Under the pieces are notes generated by a model. That model worked only from the letters and a program-made list of their open reading frames with translations. It did not search any database and was not told the DNA's origin. From Methylorubrum thiocyanatum (lineage in GTDB: Bacteria > Pseudomonadota > Alphaproteobacteria > Rhizobiales > Beijerinckiaceae): 64,000 nucleotides of DNA. The DNA lies in assembly GCA_014138645.1 (NCBI GenBank), contig JACJIB010000005.1:124001-188000 (forward strand), written 5' to 3'. How positions within the stretch are numbered: position 1 is the first letter of the stretch; every line of letters starts with the position of its first letter. The translations under genes and the position numbers were made by a program. Below, piece after piece: positions 20,472 to 29,203 of this stretch.

Positions 20472-20731
20472 CGAATTTCGTTTCGCGTACCGTGCCTTGC
20501 CTTTACCCCGATGTGTCCGGAAGCGCCAATGCGGGCGATTATCCGGGAGCAACCTCCCGTCGCAGCGCCGATCCCGTCGCCTCTGCCATGCTCTCGCCAC
20601 GGAGGGCACGTTGATGACGCAGGATCCACGATCGAACCGGCCGGTGCTTCGTTGACGGACCGTCCGGCCACGGCAACGACATTCCTGATCCGCGGCGTCC
20701 CGCGCCCTCACACCCTTTCGAGATTGGCCCG

Positions 20732-22231
20732 ATGGTGAAGCGTGTTTGGGGACGGCTGATCGGTTCGCTCGCCGCCCTCGGCCTGATGGCCGGGGCGGCC
20801 GCGGCGGTGACCGCGCCGATCCTCGTCGTCGACGCGGAATCCGGCAAGGTGCTCTACAGCCAGGGCGCGACCGATCCCTGGTATCCGGCCTCGATCACCA
20901 AGCTGATGACCACCTACGTCGCCCTCGACATGGTGCGGCAGGGCAAGGTCTCCCTCGACACGCTGCTCACGGTGTCCCCGGCGGCCGCCGCCGAGCCGCC
21001 CTCGAAGATGGGCTTCAAGCCGGGCACTCAGATCACCCTCGACAACGCCCTCAAGATCATCATGGTCAAGTCGGCCAACGACGTGTCCTGGGCGATCGGC
21101 GAGGGGCTCGGCGGCTCCGTCGAGGGCTTCGCCGACATGATGAACGAGACCGCGCACCGGATCGGCATGCGCGAGAGCCGCTGGTACAACCCCAACGGCC
21201 TGCCCGAGCCGCGGCAATGGACGAGCGCCCGCGACATGGCGATCCTGGCGCGGGCGCTGATGCGCGACTTCCCCAACCAGCAGGCCCTGTTCTCGATCTC
21301 GGCGATCCAGTTCGGCAAGTCGGTGATGGCCAACCACAACGGCCTGCTCGGGCGCTATCCCGGTGCCGACGGCATGAAGACCGGCTTCATCTGCTCGGGC
21401 GGCTTCAACGTGGTGGCGACCGCGACCCGCGGGGGTCGGCGGATCATCGCCGTGGTGATGGGCCAGCCGAGCGCCCGCGAGCGCGACATCAAGGCCGCCG
21501 ACCTGTTCGATTACGGCTTCGGCCAGTCGGCGGGCTGGACCGCGCCGACGCTGGAATCGCTGCCGCCGTCGAACGTCGCCGCCCCGCCGGACATGCGGCC
21601 CTACATCTGCGACAAGCGCAAGCCGATGCCGGTGGACGAGGGCCCCGGCGCCCTGACCGCGAGCGGCCCCGGTGCCGACAGCGCCACGACGCAGCTCCTC
21701 GGCTCGGCGACGCCGGATGCCACCAATCTCGCCTTCGCCGCACTCGGCAATGCCAATGTCCGCGGCCGCACCCTGCCGCCGCGGGGGCCGCTGCAGCCGA
21801 TCCCGGTCTGGATCGGCAGCAGCCCGACGGAAGGCGCCATGGCGCTGGCCCGCGAGGAGCAAGAGGCGCAGGCCGCCAAGCAGGCGGCCAAGCAGGCCGC
21901 GCTCGAAGCGGCCCAGCGCAAGCGCGCCGAGGCCAAGGCGGCCAAGGATGCGGCCCGCCAGGCCGCCTCGGAAAAGGCCGCCAAGGCCCGGGCTGCCGCG
22001 GTGACGGCACCGAAGCCCGCCGCGAAGACGGCGGCCAAGGACAAGGGTGCCGACAAGGGCGTGCCGGCGGCGACCAGCGCCTACACCTCGGTCGAAGCCG
22101 CCCCGAAGGCTGCGGCCAAGCCCGCCGCGAAGCCGGCGCACAAGCCGGCGGCCAAGAAACCCGAGACCAAGCCCGAGGCCAAGCCCGCCGCCAAGAAAGC
22201 GGACAAGAAGGCGAAGAACGACGAGTCGTAA
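20732..22231 (+). CDS. D-alanyl-D-alanine carboxypeptidase (DacF/PBP5-like) with long Ala/Lys tail
   Basis: Peptidoglycan D,D-carboxypeptidase, 499 aa. Signal peptide about 1-26, then SxxK (SITK, Ser54-Lys57), SxN (Ser115-Asn117) and KTG (217-219) catalytic motifs, all intact. From about residue 370 the protein is a low-complexity Ala/Lys/Pro/Glu repeat tail (AAKQAAK-like, PAAKPA-like), resembling histone-H1-type or linker sequence, instead of the PBP5 C-terminal beta domain with membrane helix. The tail could contact the wall or outer membrane. Confidence 0.92.
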   Translation: MVKRVWGRLIGSLAALGLMAGAAAAVTAPILVVDAESGKVLYSQGATDPWYPASITKLMTTYVALDMVRQGKVSLDTLLTVSPAAAAEPPSKMGFKPGTQITLDNALKIIMVKSANDVSWAIGEGLGGSVEGFADMMNETAHRIGMRESRWYNPNGLPEPRQWTSARDMAILARALMRDFPNQQALFSISAIQFGKSVMANHNGLLGRYPGADGMKTGFICSGGFNVVATATRGGRRIIAVVMGQPSARERDIKAADLFDYGFGQSAGWTAPTLESLPPSNVAAPPDMRPYICDKRKPMPVDEGPGALTASGPGADSATTQLLGSATPDATNLAFAALGNANVRGRTLPPRGPLQPIPVWIGSSPTEGAMALAREEQEAQAAKQAAKQAALEAAQRKRAEAKAAKDAARQAASEKAAKARAAAVTAPKPAAKTAAKDKGADKGVPAATSAYTSVEAAPKAAAKPAAKPAHKPAAKKPETKPEAKPAAKKADKKAKNDES

Positions 22232-22298
22232 GGGGTTTTCCCGGGCGCCCGGCATCGTCATATCAGCGCCGAGACACAGGCTGCGACATCTGCCGCGA

Positions 22299-22482
22299 CC
22301 CTCTCCCCGCCTGCGGCAAGGGGGCGTCATGCCCCGTGCCGGGGCCTGACGCGGGGCGGGCAGTAGCCGAATTGGGGGCGTATCAGGAGGAGACTCATCC
22401 TGAGCCGCTCCTTCGCTGCGGCTCCGCTCCCGGCCCGCACGACAGGGGCAGGCCGGCCTTTCCCCGCGCAGCGGGAGAGGGG
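22299..22482. repeat. Intergenic inverted-repeat element with CCCTCTCCCCGC-type ends
   Basis: 184-bp segment whose ends are inverted copies of one another: CCCTCTCCCCGC at 22299-22310 and GCGGGAGAGGGG at 22471-22482. Internal hairpins include GCGTCA...TGACGC. The same end sequence makes a perfect compact hairpin at 45958-45985, so these look like related mobile or mosaic intergenic repeats. No gene in it. Confidence 0.55.
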
Positions 22483-22517
22483 ATGTCCGGCGATCAGACT
22501 TCGAAAGCCGTCCCACG

Positions 22518-23645
22518 ATGTCCCACTCCGAACGACCCGGCCGCCCCGAGCCGATCCCGCTCACCGTGCTCACGGGCTTCCTTGGCGCGGGCAAGACCAC
22601 GCTGCTCAACCGCCTGCTCGGCGATCCGGCGCTCGCCGACACGGTGGTGATCGTCAACGAGTTCGGCGAGGTCGGGCTCGATCACCTGCTGATCGAGACG
22701 GTAGACGAGGGGATGATCCTGCTGGGTGCGGGCTGCCTGTGCTGCACCGTGCGCGGCGACCTGATCTCGACGCTCGAAGACCTGCTGCGCCGCCGCGACA
22801 ACGGCCGCATCAACCCGTTCCGCCGGGTCGTGATCGAGACCACCGGCCTTGCCGATCCGGCGCCGATCCTCCACGCGCTGATCTACCATCCCTATCTGGC
22901 GATCCGCTTCCAGTTGCAGGGAGTGGTCACCGTGGTCGATGCGGTCAACGGCGGCGGCACTCTCGACGCGCATCCCGAGGCCCTACGGCAGGCGGCGGTG
23001 GCCGACCATCTCGTCGTGACCAAGGCCGACCTCCCTGGCGCCGAGGCGGACGCGCTCACCCGGCGGCTCACGGCGCTCAATCCGGGCGCGCGGATCCACG
23101 GCCCCGACGTGCCGGCCGAGCGCCTCCTCGGCGGCCTGTTCGGCCTCGATGGCCGGGGAGCGAGCAAGGGCGAGGACGTGCGGGCCTGGCTCGGCGCCGA
23201 GGCGCACGAACATGATCACCATGCCCATGACCACGGCCATCACCACGGCCACCATCATCACGACGTGAACCGGCACGACGCGGCGATCCGCGCCTTCCAT
23301 CTCACCAGCGACGAGCCCGTGCCGCGCCCGGCCTTCGAGATGTTCCTCGATCTCCTGCGCTCGGCGCACGGGCCGAAGCTGCTGCGCCTCAAGGGCCTCG
23401 TGGCGCTCGCCGACGACCCCGCGCATCCGGTGGTGGTGCACGGGGTGCAGCACGTCGTCCACGCGCCGGTGACGCTGCCGGCTTGGCCCGATGCGGATCA
23501 CCGCTCGCGGCTGGTGCTGATCGTCCGTGATCTCGATCCGGCCTTCGTCCGACGGATCTGGGACGCCTTCCTCGGCAAGCCGGCCCCGGACACTCCGGAC
23601 CGGACGGCTCTGACCGAGAATCCGCTGGCGATCCCGGGAGGGTAG
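22518..23645 (+). CDS. CobW/COG0523-family GTPase with His-rich loop
   Basis: 375-aa G3E-type GTPase thought to deliver a metal (zinc or cobalt) to client proteins. Walker A GFLGAGKTT (20-28), the metal-binding CLCC motif (73-76) and switch-region VIETTGLADP are present; the guanine-specificity segment TKAD is seen. A His/Asp-rich insertion (HEHDHHAHDHGHHHGHHHHD, about 233-252) precedes the CobW C-terminal domain. Neighbours do not show the target; a cobalamin-riboswitch gene lies 20 kb away. No Zur box was checked. Confidence 0.92.
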   Translation: MSHSERPGRPEPIPLTVLTGFLGAGKTTLLNRLLGDPALADTVVIVNEFGEVGLDHLLIETVDEGMILLGAGCLCCTVRGDLISTLEDLLRRRDNGRINPFRRVVIETTGLADPAPILHALIYHPYLAIRFQLQGVVTVVDAVNGGGTLDAHPEALRQAAVADHLVVTKADLPGAEADALTRRLTALNPGARIHGPDVPAERLLGGLFGLDGRGASKGEDVRAWLGAEAHEHDHHAHDHGHHHGHHHHDVNRHDAAIRAFHLTSDEPVPRPAFEMFLDLLRSAHGPKLLRLKGLVALADDPAHPVVVHGVQHVVHAPVTLPAWPDADHRSRLVLIVRDLDPAFVRRIWDAFLGKPAPDTPDRTALTENPLAIPGG

Positions 23646-23691
23646 AGCCTCATCCCGGCAGGCCGCTTCCGGTTCTCAGGAGAACGTGCCG

Positions 23692-23743
23692 CACAAAAGA
23701 CGAAGGCCTCGTCCCGGATCCGGTATCCAGGGCGAGGCCTTCG
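23692..23743 (-). terminator. Rho-independent terminator downstream of the GntR gene
   Basis: 11-bp stem CGAAGGCCTCG / CGAGGCCTTCG (23701-23711 and 23733-23743) with a 21-nt loop, followed on the minus strand by TCTTTTG. It ends gntR transcription (stop 23792) and, facing the other way, the CobW-type gene. Confidence 0.65.
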
Positions 23744-23791
23744 GGACGCTGTTCTCAGGCCCGTCACGGGACGGGCGGCCGTTGGCGGCGA

Positions 23792-24475
23792 TCAGTCGAG
23801 GTGGTCGCCGTAGCGCTGGACGTGGTCGGCGAGCCCGAGGCCGTGATCGCGCACGAGGCGTTCGGCGCGCTCGGCGTCGCGGGCCTCGAGCGCCTCGATG
23901 ATCTGCACGTGCTCCTCGATCGATTTCGAGGCGCGGTCACCCTGACGGAGCGCCGTGTTGCGGATGCCGCGCACGTGCATCAGCAGGTTGCTGGTCAGGT
24001 CCTTGATCACCTCGCTGTGGCCGAGCGAGATGATCTTCTGGTGGAAGCGGATATTGGCTTCCGAGTATTCGCCGAGATGCTCGTAGGGCTTGCCGTCGAA
24101 GAACTCGGGGAAGGAGCGGCGCAGGCAGGCCAGATCCTCGTCGGAGGCGGCGGTGCAGGCCAGCCGCGCCGCCATGCTCTCCAGCGCCGCCCAGGCCTGG
24201 ATCATGCCGACGATCTCGCGCTTCGTCTTCTTGACGACGAACACGCCGCGCCGGGGCTCGTTGCGCACGAAGCCTTCCTGCTCCAGCACCGTCAGTGCCT
24301 CGCGGATCGGCGTGCGGCTCACGCCGAGCGTTTGCGACAGGCCGCGCTCATCGAGCCGGACATCCCCGGACTGGCCGTAGATGTCCATGTTGGTGATGGC
24401 GGATTTCAGCGCCTCGTAGGCGAGCGTCCGAAGACTCGTCGCCGGAACGATCGGCTTGATCGAGAAATTTTCCAT
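23792..24475 (-). CDS. GntR-family transcriptional regulator, FCD subfamily (oxalate locus)
   Basis: 227 aa from MENFSIKPIVPATSLRTLAYEAL. The N-terminal winged helix-turn-helix is visible (LSQTLGVSRTPIREALTVLEQEGFV, the classic GntR motif); the C-terminal FCD ligand domain has its metal/carboxylate His positions in ANIRFHQKII and the final LVRDHGLGLADHV segment. It is divergent to a formyl-CoA transferase gene, with a composite TGGYAT-N5-ATRCCA operator almost exactly in the middle of the 383-bp shared region. FCD regulators usually sense small carboxylates, so oxalate, formate or a CoA-linked intermediate is a reasonable ligand. Probable regulator of the five other matching sites. Confidence 0.92.
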   Translation of the reverse strand: MENFSIKPIVPATSLRTLAYEALKSAITNMDIYGQSGDVRLDERGLSQTLGVSRTPIREALTVLEQEGFVRNEPRRGVFVVKKTKREIVGMIQAWAALESMAARLACTAASDEDLACLRRSFPEFFDGKPYEHLGEYSEANIRFHQKIISLGHSEVIKDLTSNLLMHVRGIRNTALRQGDRASKSIEEHVQIIEALEARDAERAERLVRDHGLGLADHVQRYGDHLD

Positions 24476-24858
24476 CGCTGCGGATCGACCTTGATGCCGA
24501 TGGGAATGTGGGTCCGGGGATGGAGCATCGAGCCGTTCGAGCATGGCGCCTCGCCTCTGGGAAGACAAGCCGGCCGCACCCATGCGCCGGGCTTATGCCT
24601 CCGGATTCTGCTCACGAGCCCGTGCGGATCTTGAGCCGGAAACCCGAAAACGTTGACGTCTGGCATCTGGTATGCCAGAAAGAAACCTTGAAGTCGAGAG
24701 GACCGGCATTCGCTGGGCGCAGGGCAGCCTTCCTTGGATGAGCCCGGTGTGCGCCCTGTTCAAGACCGGAGCGGCTTCTCAACAGGGCGTTCGGGCCGAC
24801 GCCATCGGCCGCGGGAGCGCTCGGACAACACGCCATTCTCCTGGGGAGGAGACCTGCG
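24476..24858. other. Divergent control region of gntR and formyl-CoA transferase
   Basis: 383 bp. It holds the composite operator at 24661-24677 and the ribosome site GGGAGGAG before the transferase start at 24859. No additional protein gene is supported. Confidence 0.6.
24661..24677 (+). promoter_or_regulatory. Composite GntR/FCD operator, site 1
   Basis: TGGCATCTGGTATGCCAGA read from 24661: TGGCAT-N5-ATGCCA (17 bp), containing the 10-bp palindrome TGGTATGCCA (24668-24677) with an extra TGGYAT half-site exactly 7 bp upstream. It is placed 182 bp before frc1 and 186 bp before gntR, allowing control of both. Confidence 0.75.
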
Positions 24859-26148
24859 ATGAGCAAGGCATCGGGCAAGGCACTCGAGGGTGTCCGCATC
24901 CTCGACTTCACTCACGTCCAGTCGGGGCCGACCTGCACGCAATTGCTGGCGTGGTTCGGCGCCGACGTGATCAAGGTCGAGCGGCCGGGCGCGGGCGACG
25001 CCACGCGCCAGCAATTGCAGGACCTTCCCGGCGTGGACAGCCTCTATTTCACGATGCTGAACCACAACAAGCGCTCGATCACGCTCGACGCCAAGAACCC
25101 GAAGGGCAGCGCCATCCTGTGGCGGCTCATCGCCGAGTGCGACGTGCTGGTCGAGAACTTCGCGCCCGGCGCGCTTGATCGGATGGGGCTGACCTGGGAG
25201 AAGCTTCAGGCCGCCAATCCGGGGCTGATCCTGGCTTCGGTGAAGGGGTTCGGGCCCGGCCGTTACCAGGATTGCAAGGTCTACGAGAACGTCGCCCAAT
25301 GCGTCGGCGGGGCGGCCTCCACCACCGGCTGGCGCGACGGCGTGCCGATGGTCTCCGGCGCACAGATCGGCGATTCCGGCACCGGCCTGCATCTGGCGCT
25401 CGGCATCGTCACCGCCCTTTACCAGCGCACCCAGACCGGGCAGGGCCAGCGCGTCGATTGCGCCATGCAGGACGGGGTGCTCAATCTCTGCCGGGTGAAG
25501 CTGCGCGACCAGCAGCGCCTCGCCCACGGTCCGCTAATGGAATACAGCCAGTATGGCGAGGGCGTGCCCTTCGGCGAGGCGGTGCCGCGGGCGGGCAACG
25601 ATTCCGGCGGCGGCCAGCCGGGCCGCATCCTCAAGTGCAAGGGCTGGGAGCAGGATCCCAACGCCTACATCTACTTCATCACGCAAGGGGCGGTCTGGGG
25701 CCCGATCTGCGACATCATCGGCGAGCCCGATTGGAAGACCGATCCGGCCTACGCCACGCCCAAGGCCCGCCTGCCGCATCTCAACGAGATCTTCACGCGG
25801 ATCGAAGCCTGGACGATGAAGCACGACAAGTTCGAGGCGATGGACATCCTCAACGCCTACGAGATCCCGTGCGGGCCTATCCTGTCGATGCGGGAGATCG
25901 CCGAGGATCCGATGCTGCGGGCGAACGGCACGGTGGTCGAGGTCGAGCACCCGACCCGTGGCGCCTACCTGACGGTGGGGAACCCGATCAAACTCTCGGC
26001 GAGCCCGACCGAGGTCACGCGCGCGCCGCTGCTCGGCGAGCATACCGACGAGATCCTGCGCGAGGTGCTGGGCTGCTCCGATACCGAGATCGGCGACATC
26101 CTCGGTTCGGGCGCGGTCGGCGCTGTCCACCGGATCGCCGCGGAGTAG
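24859..26148 (+). CDS. frc: Formyl-CoA:oxalate CoA-transferase (class III), paralogue 1
   Basis: 429 aa. Transfers CoA between formyl-CoA and oxalate, giving oxalyl-CoA for decarboxylation. The class III fold starts [36 protein letters not shown]; catalytic Asp172 is in [14 protein letters not shown]. The glycine loop reads DSGGGQPG rather than the tetraglycine found in paralogue 2, and the C-terminus is longer. Preceded by GGGAGGAG. Its neighbours (divergent GntR regulator, OxlT, Oxc) support an oxalate role, but preference for another dicarboxylate acceptor is possible. Confidence 0.9.
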   Translation: MSKASGKALEGVRILDFTHVQSGPTCTQLLAWFGADVIKVERPGAGDATRQQLQDLPGVDSLYFTMLNHNKRSITLDAKNPKGSAILWRLIAECDVLVENFAPGALDRMGLTWEKLQAANPGLILASVKGFGPGRYQDCKVYENVAQCVGGAASTTGWRDGVPMVSGAQIGDSGTGLHLALGIVTALYQRTQTGQGQRVDCAMQDGVLNLCRVKLRDQQRLAHGPLMEYSQYGEGVPFGEAVPRAGNDSGGGQPGRILKCKGWEQDPNAYIYFITQGAVWGPICDIIGEPDWKTDPAYATPKARLPHLNEIFTRIEAWTMKHDKFEAMDILNAYEIPCGPILSMREIAEDPMLRANGTVVEVEHPTRGAYLTVGNPIKLSASPTEVTRAPLLGEHTDEILREVLGCSDTEIGDILGSGAVGAVHRIAAE

Positions 26149-26203
26149 CGCGGGGCATTATTTTTCCGAGCGCATGACGTTCTGAACTTGATTTCCGGCT
26201 CGT

Positions 26204-26220
26204 TGGTATGCCAGATACCA
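26204..26220 (-). promoter_or_regulatory. Composite GntR/FCD operator, site 2 (reverse orientation)
   Basis: TGGTATGCCAGATACCA (26204-26220): palindrome TGGTATGCCA plus ATACCA 7 bp downstream; it also extends to a 19-bp perfect inverted repeat TTGGTAT-N5-ATACCAA (26203-26221). It sits 66 bp before the small gene at 26286. Relative to that gene its orientation is opposite to the other five sites. Confidence 0.72.
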
Positions 26221-26285
26221 AAGGGCATTCGCGCTTCGGCACGGCGGACGATACGTCCACGAGCCGGCAACCGGAGGATAGGGTG

Positions 26286-26498
26286 ATGGCGCAGACCGCT
26301 TTCGACCACGCTCTGGCCGATCTGGTGGAGGCCTTCGGACATTACTCCGAGGCCGAGCTGCAGACTTTCCTCGACGCGACGCCGACGGAGCCGCGCATTG
26401 CGGCCTATCCCATCGGTGCGGTCATGCCCGATTGGCTGAGTGCGTCGAGCCCCGCTCTCCGCGAAACCTCAGCCGCGATTCAGGCGGCGCGGGCGTAA
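26286..26498 (+). CDS. Small hypothetical protein of the oxalate regulon
   Basis: 70-aa protein, MAQTAFDHALADLVEAFGHYSEAELQTFLDA..., helical-looking and mildly acidic, with no signal or membrane segment. A clear ribosome site GGAGGATAGG precedes the ATG. A TGGYAT-type operator lies 66 bp upstream, so it is probably co-regulated with the frc and oxc genes. No family recognised. Its last 19 bp overlap the end of the opposite-strand membrane peptide gene. Confidence 0.7.
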   Translation: MAQTAFDHALADLVEAFGHYSEAELQTFLDATPTEPRIAAYPIGAVMPDWLSASSPALRETSAAIQAARA

Positions 26499-26647
26499 CG
26501 CTCGGCGGTCTCGGCCGCTTCTCTGCCGCGGGCGGTCGGAGCGTCCTGCGTGGCGTCCGACACGGTCAGGCGGTCGGCCAGCTTGACGACGAACAGCGCC
26601 TGGAGGGCGCATAGGAACAGGAGAACGGCGAGCCAAGTGGCGAGCAT
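26480..26647 (-). CDS. Single-span small membrane protein
   Basis: 55 aa: MLATWLAVLLFLCALQALFVVKLADRLTV then a charged tail ending AERYARAA. One clear transmembrane helix (about 3-22). It converges with and overlaps the preceding small gene. Upstream are a GTACTT-N11-AAGTAC inverted repeat (26703-26725) and one ATACCAGAT half-site, so linked regulation is possible. It could be a small accessory subunit of the OxlT-type transporters nearby; that is a guess from context. Confidence 0.55.
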   Translation of the reverse strand: MLATWLAVLLFLCALQALFVVKLADRLTVSDATQDAPTARGREAAETAERYARAA

Positions 26648-26865
26648 GATGGTCTCCGGGTATGCGGACGGATGTTGCGGTGCGATGAGCTCGAGATAGT
26701 CCGTACTTTTTGGAATATGAAGTACAAAATACCAGATGCGGACATGCGTCACGCGCATGTGATGCCGCTCCGTGTCTGTGCGCGCGCCGGGGTGAGCCGG
26801 CAATCCTGACAGGCGGCGACGCTGTTACAAGCCTCGGTTGATGTTGCGACGCGACAGGCGTGCGG

Positions 26866-28755
26866 TCAGGAGACCGTGCGATCCGCCGCTGGACCCCACG
26901 CGCCGAGCGTCGACGTCTCGACCGGACGCAACACCTCTTCCAGCGGCGGAACGCCGTCGGCCCGCTCCGGCAGCCCCGCCGCGGCGAGCGCCCGCGCGGT
27001 CCCGGTGTCCCGGCAGGCGGCGGCGAGACCCGCCGCGTCGAGGCCGACCAGACGGCCGTGCTCGAACCGCGCGAAGACCCGCCCGGTCTCCCGCTCGGCG
27101 AAGCGCACCACGGACAGCCGCCGCAATGCCTCGCGCAGGAAGCGCGCCTCCGCCTCGGGCGCATCGGTGACGCCACGATAGACCTCGCTCGCCGCGCGGG
27201 CGCGGATGTCGATCCGCCGGTAGCGCTCGATCGCCAGCAGGGCGCTCGCATCGAGAATCGTCATCGCGTCGTTGGTGCCGAAGGCGATGGTACGCGGGCG
27301 CGCACCCTTGGGCACGCTGTTGTCGAGGAACTCGTAGGCGACCGGCCGGTCCTGCCGCAGCGCCCAGGTGAAGAACAGCCGCGGCATGCCGGTATAGGCC
27401 TCGACATTGTGCGCGAGCAGATCCTCCACCGCCTTGTAGCGCCCGAACTCCTCGCCCCGCTTCCAGGCCCGTTCCACGGTCTCCTCCGGCGGGGTGACCA
27501 TGAATTGCAGGTAGACCCGGTGGCCGAACCGGGTCAGCAACTGGCCGGCGCCGTCGCTGCCGGCCTCCGTCGAGAAGCTGTCGAAGCGGAAACGGTCGAT
27601 CAGCAGGTGCGAAAGGCGGCCCTGCGCCGCTTTGCGCGTGATGTAGCGGTCGAGCTTGGCATCGACGATCTCGACCTCGTGACCGGTCAGCGGCCCGGCA
27701 TAGCGGCGGGCCTCGCCCAGGCTGTCGTAATCGAGCAGGAACTTGCGCCAGACATCGGGGGTGATGACGGCAAAGTCCGCCCACGCCGCGCCGATCTGTC
27801 CAGCGAGGTCGCGCTGATAGGGTCTGATCGTGCTTTTTCCCGAGGCCGAGGCGCCCTTGACGGTCATCACGACCGGCTGCGCCTTGGGGCTGGGCCGATG
27901 ATAGCCCTGGGCTTCCGCCACCGCCTCGATCCAGGGCGCGATCAGCGCGCCGATCCGGTCGCTGCCGCAGCGGTTGGTCACGAGGATGCCGGCGAGCCGC
28001 CGCAGCAGCGCGCGGTCGCGGATCAGCATGCCCTGGCGGGCGATGACGTGGCCGAACACCGTGCGCAGCGCTTCGCGCACGGCGCATTCCAGGCTGTCGG
28101 CCTCGTGACCCGCGGCGCAGCGAGCGTCGAGGCGCGCGAGGATCCGGGCCTGCCCGTCCGCTGCGGGGGGAGGGGAGGGGGAAGACGCGGGAGAAGAGGC
28201 GGCGCGCGCGCCCGGGGCAAGGCTGCGCAGCCACCCGGCCCAGCCGGGGGACGGAGCGGGTGCTTCCGCGGACGCCTCCTCGAACAGGGCCGACAGCTCG
28301 CGCTCCAACGCCGCGTCGGCCTCGGCGCGGACGGCGTCGAGCGTGGCCGCGACCGCGTCGAGGCGGTGCGTCACGCCCTCGCGCAGCAGCGTCGAGACGA
28401 TGCGCCGGAAGTTCAGGCCGAGATCGGCATAGACCTCGCCCACGGGGACCGAGATGTCGGCCATCACCCGGATCAACACCTCATGCACCGCGAGCCGCTC
28501 GGGCCGGAACGGGGCGAGCTGCGTCGCGGGCAGGCCGCTGAGATCGGACAGTTCGAGGATCTCGGGGAGACTGAGGGAGACGTTCTCGGGCCGGAACACT
28601 GTCGCGAGCGGGCGCATGGCCCGCGGCAGGCCCGGCTCGAGGCCGGGATTCCAGGCGTGGAAGGACGGCTCCGCCGCAGCGGAGAGCGGTTCGGCCGAGG
28701 CGATCCCGGCGGGAGGCGGCGCGGCGGTGTCCATCGCGCCCGCCCCGTCAGGCAC
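26866..28755 (-). CDS. Large P-loop NTPase/kinase-like protein of unknown function
   Basis: 629 aa, unrecognised. An N-terminal region (1-290) has a predicted coiled, helical part (about 100-165) and a Pro/Ser/Ala linker (165-200). The C-terminal part contains the Walker A loop KGASASGKST (300-309), a Walker B-like LLIDRFRFDSF (385-395) and GHRVYLQFMVTPPEETVERAWKRG (411-434). The order and look of these motifs recall zeta-toxin/chloramphenicol-phosphotransferase-type kinases, but this is a resemblance only. A later start at MDTAAPPPAG (28734) is possible. It follows the 97-aa gene by 3 bp, and that gene follows the CBS gene, which has an oxalate-type operator upstream. The substrate is unknown. 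Confidence 0.85.
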   Translation of the reverse strand: MPDGAGAMDTAAPPPAGIASAEPLSAAAEPSFHAWNPGLEPGLPRAMRPLATVFRPENVSLSLPEILELSDLSGLPATQLAPFRPERLAVHEVLIRVMADISVPVGEVYADLGLNFRRIVSTLLREGVTHRLDAVAATLDAVRAEADAALERELSALFEEASAEAPAPSPGWAGWLRSLAPGARAASSPASSPSPPPAADGQARILARLDARCAAGHEADSLECAVREALRTVFGHVIARQGMLIRDRALLRRLAGILVTNRCGSDRIGALIAPWIEAVAEAQGYHRPSPKAQPVVMTVKGASASGKSTIRPYQRDLAGQIGAAWADFAVITPDVWRKFLLDYDSLGEARRYAGPLTGHEVEIVDAKLDRYITRKAAQGRLSHLLIDRFRFDSFSTEAGSDGAGQLLTRFGHRVYLQFMVTPPEETVERAWKRGEEFGRYKAVEDLLAHNVEAYTGMPRLFFTWALRQDRPVAYEFLDNSVPKGARPRTIAFGTNDAMTILDASALLAIERYRRIDIRARAASEVYRGVTDAPEAEARFLREALRRLSVVRFAERETGRVFARFEHGRLVGLDAAGLAAACRDTGTARALAAAGLPERADGVPPLEEVLRPVETSTLGAWGPAADRTVS

Positions 28756-28758
28756 CGA

Positions 28759-29052
28759 TCAGGCGGCCGAGGCGTTCTCGATCGCCTCGAACCGGATCTG
28801 GTAGGCCTCGCCCCACAGCGTCGCCGCCCGCTCGTGCCAAGCGGCGTCGAAGAACAGCTTGGCGCAGAACGAGCTGCGCCAGATGCACACCGCGATGATG
28901 CGCTCGTCCAGCACCCGGATGTGGCGGCTTTCCAGCCCGCCGGCGATGCCGAGGCGGGGCAGCATGTCGATGCTGGAGGTGCCGAATTCGTTCTCGCCGG
29001 GGAAGACGATCGGGCACTCGACGACGGTCAGATGCTTGTTCGGATGTTCCAT
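28759..29052 (-). CDS. 97-aa conserved-looking hypothetical protein
   Basis: 97 aa from MEHPNKHLTVVECPIVFPGE. Mixed alpha/beta with VVECPIVFP, RHIRVLDERIIAVCIWRSSFCAKLFFDAAWHERAATLW; size and pattern suggest a small ferredoxin-like (ABM/dimeric alpha-beta barrel) fold, which I cannot confirm. The 629-aa P-loop gene starts 3 bp after its stop, so the two are coupled. A run of T (plus strand) near 29061 lies just upstream of the start. Confidence 0.7.
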   Translation of the reverse strand: MEHPNKHLTVVECPIVFPGENEFGTSSIDMLPRLGIAGGLESRHIRVLDERIIAVCIWRSSFCAKLFFDAAWHERAATLWGEAYQIRFEAIENASAA

Positions 29053-29203
29053 GGCGGAGCCTTTTTTCGGAGTTGTCTTCCGACCGTTTCCGGATCTTCC
29101 TCGCACAACGCCCGGTGCACTGTGTCCGCTCCCGCTGGAGGCGGCCCAGGACCTTCGCGCGTCGCGAGGGCCGACGATGGCCCCGAAGCGGGGCCGCGCG
29201 CCT

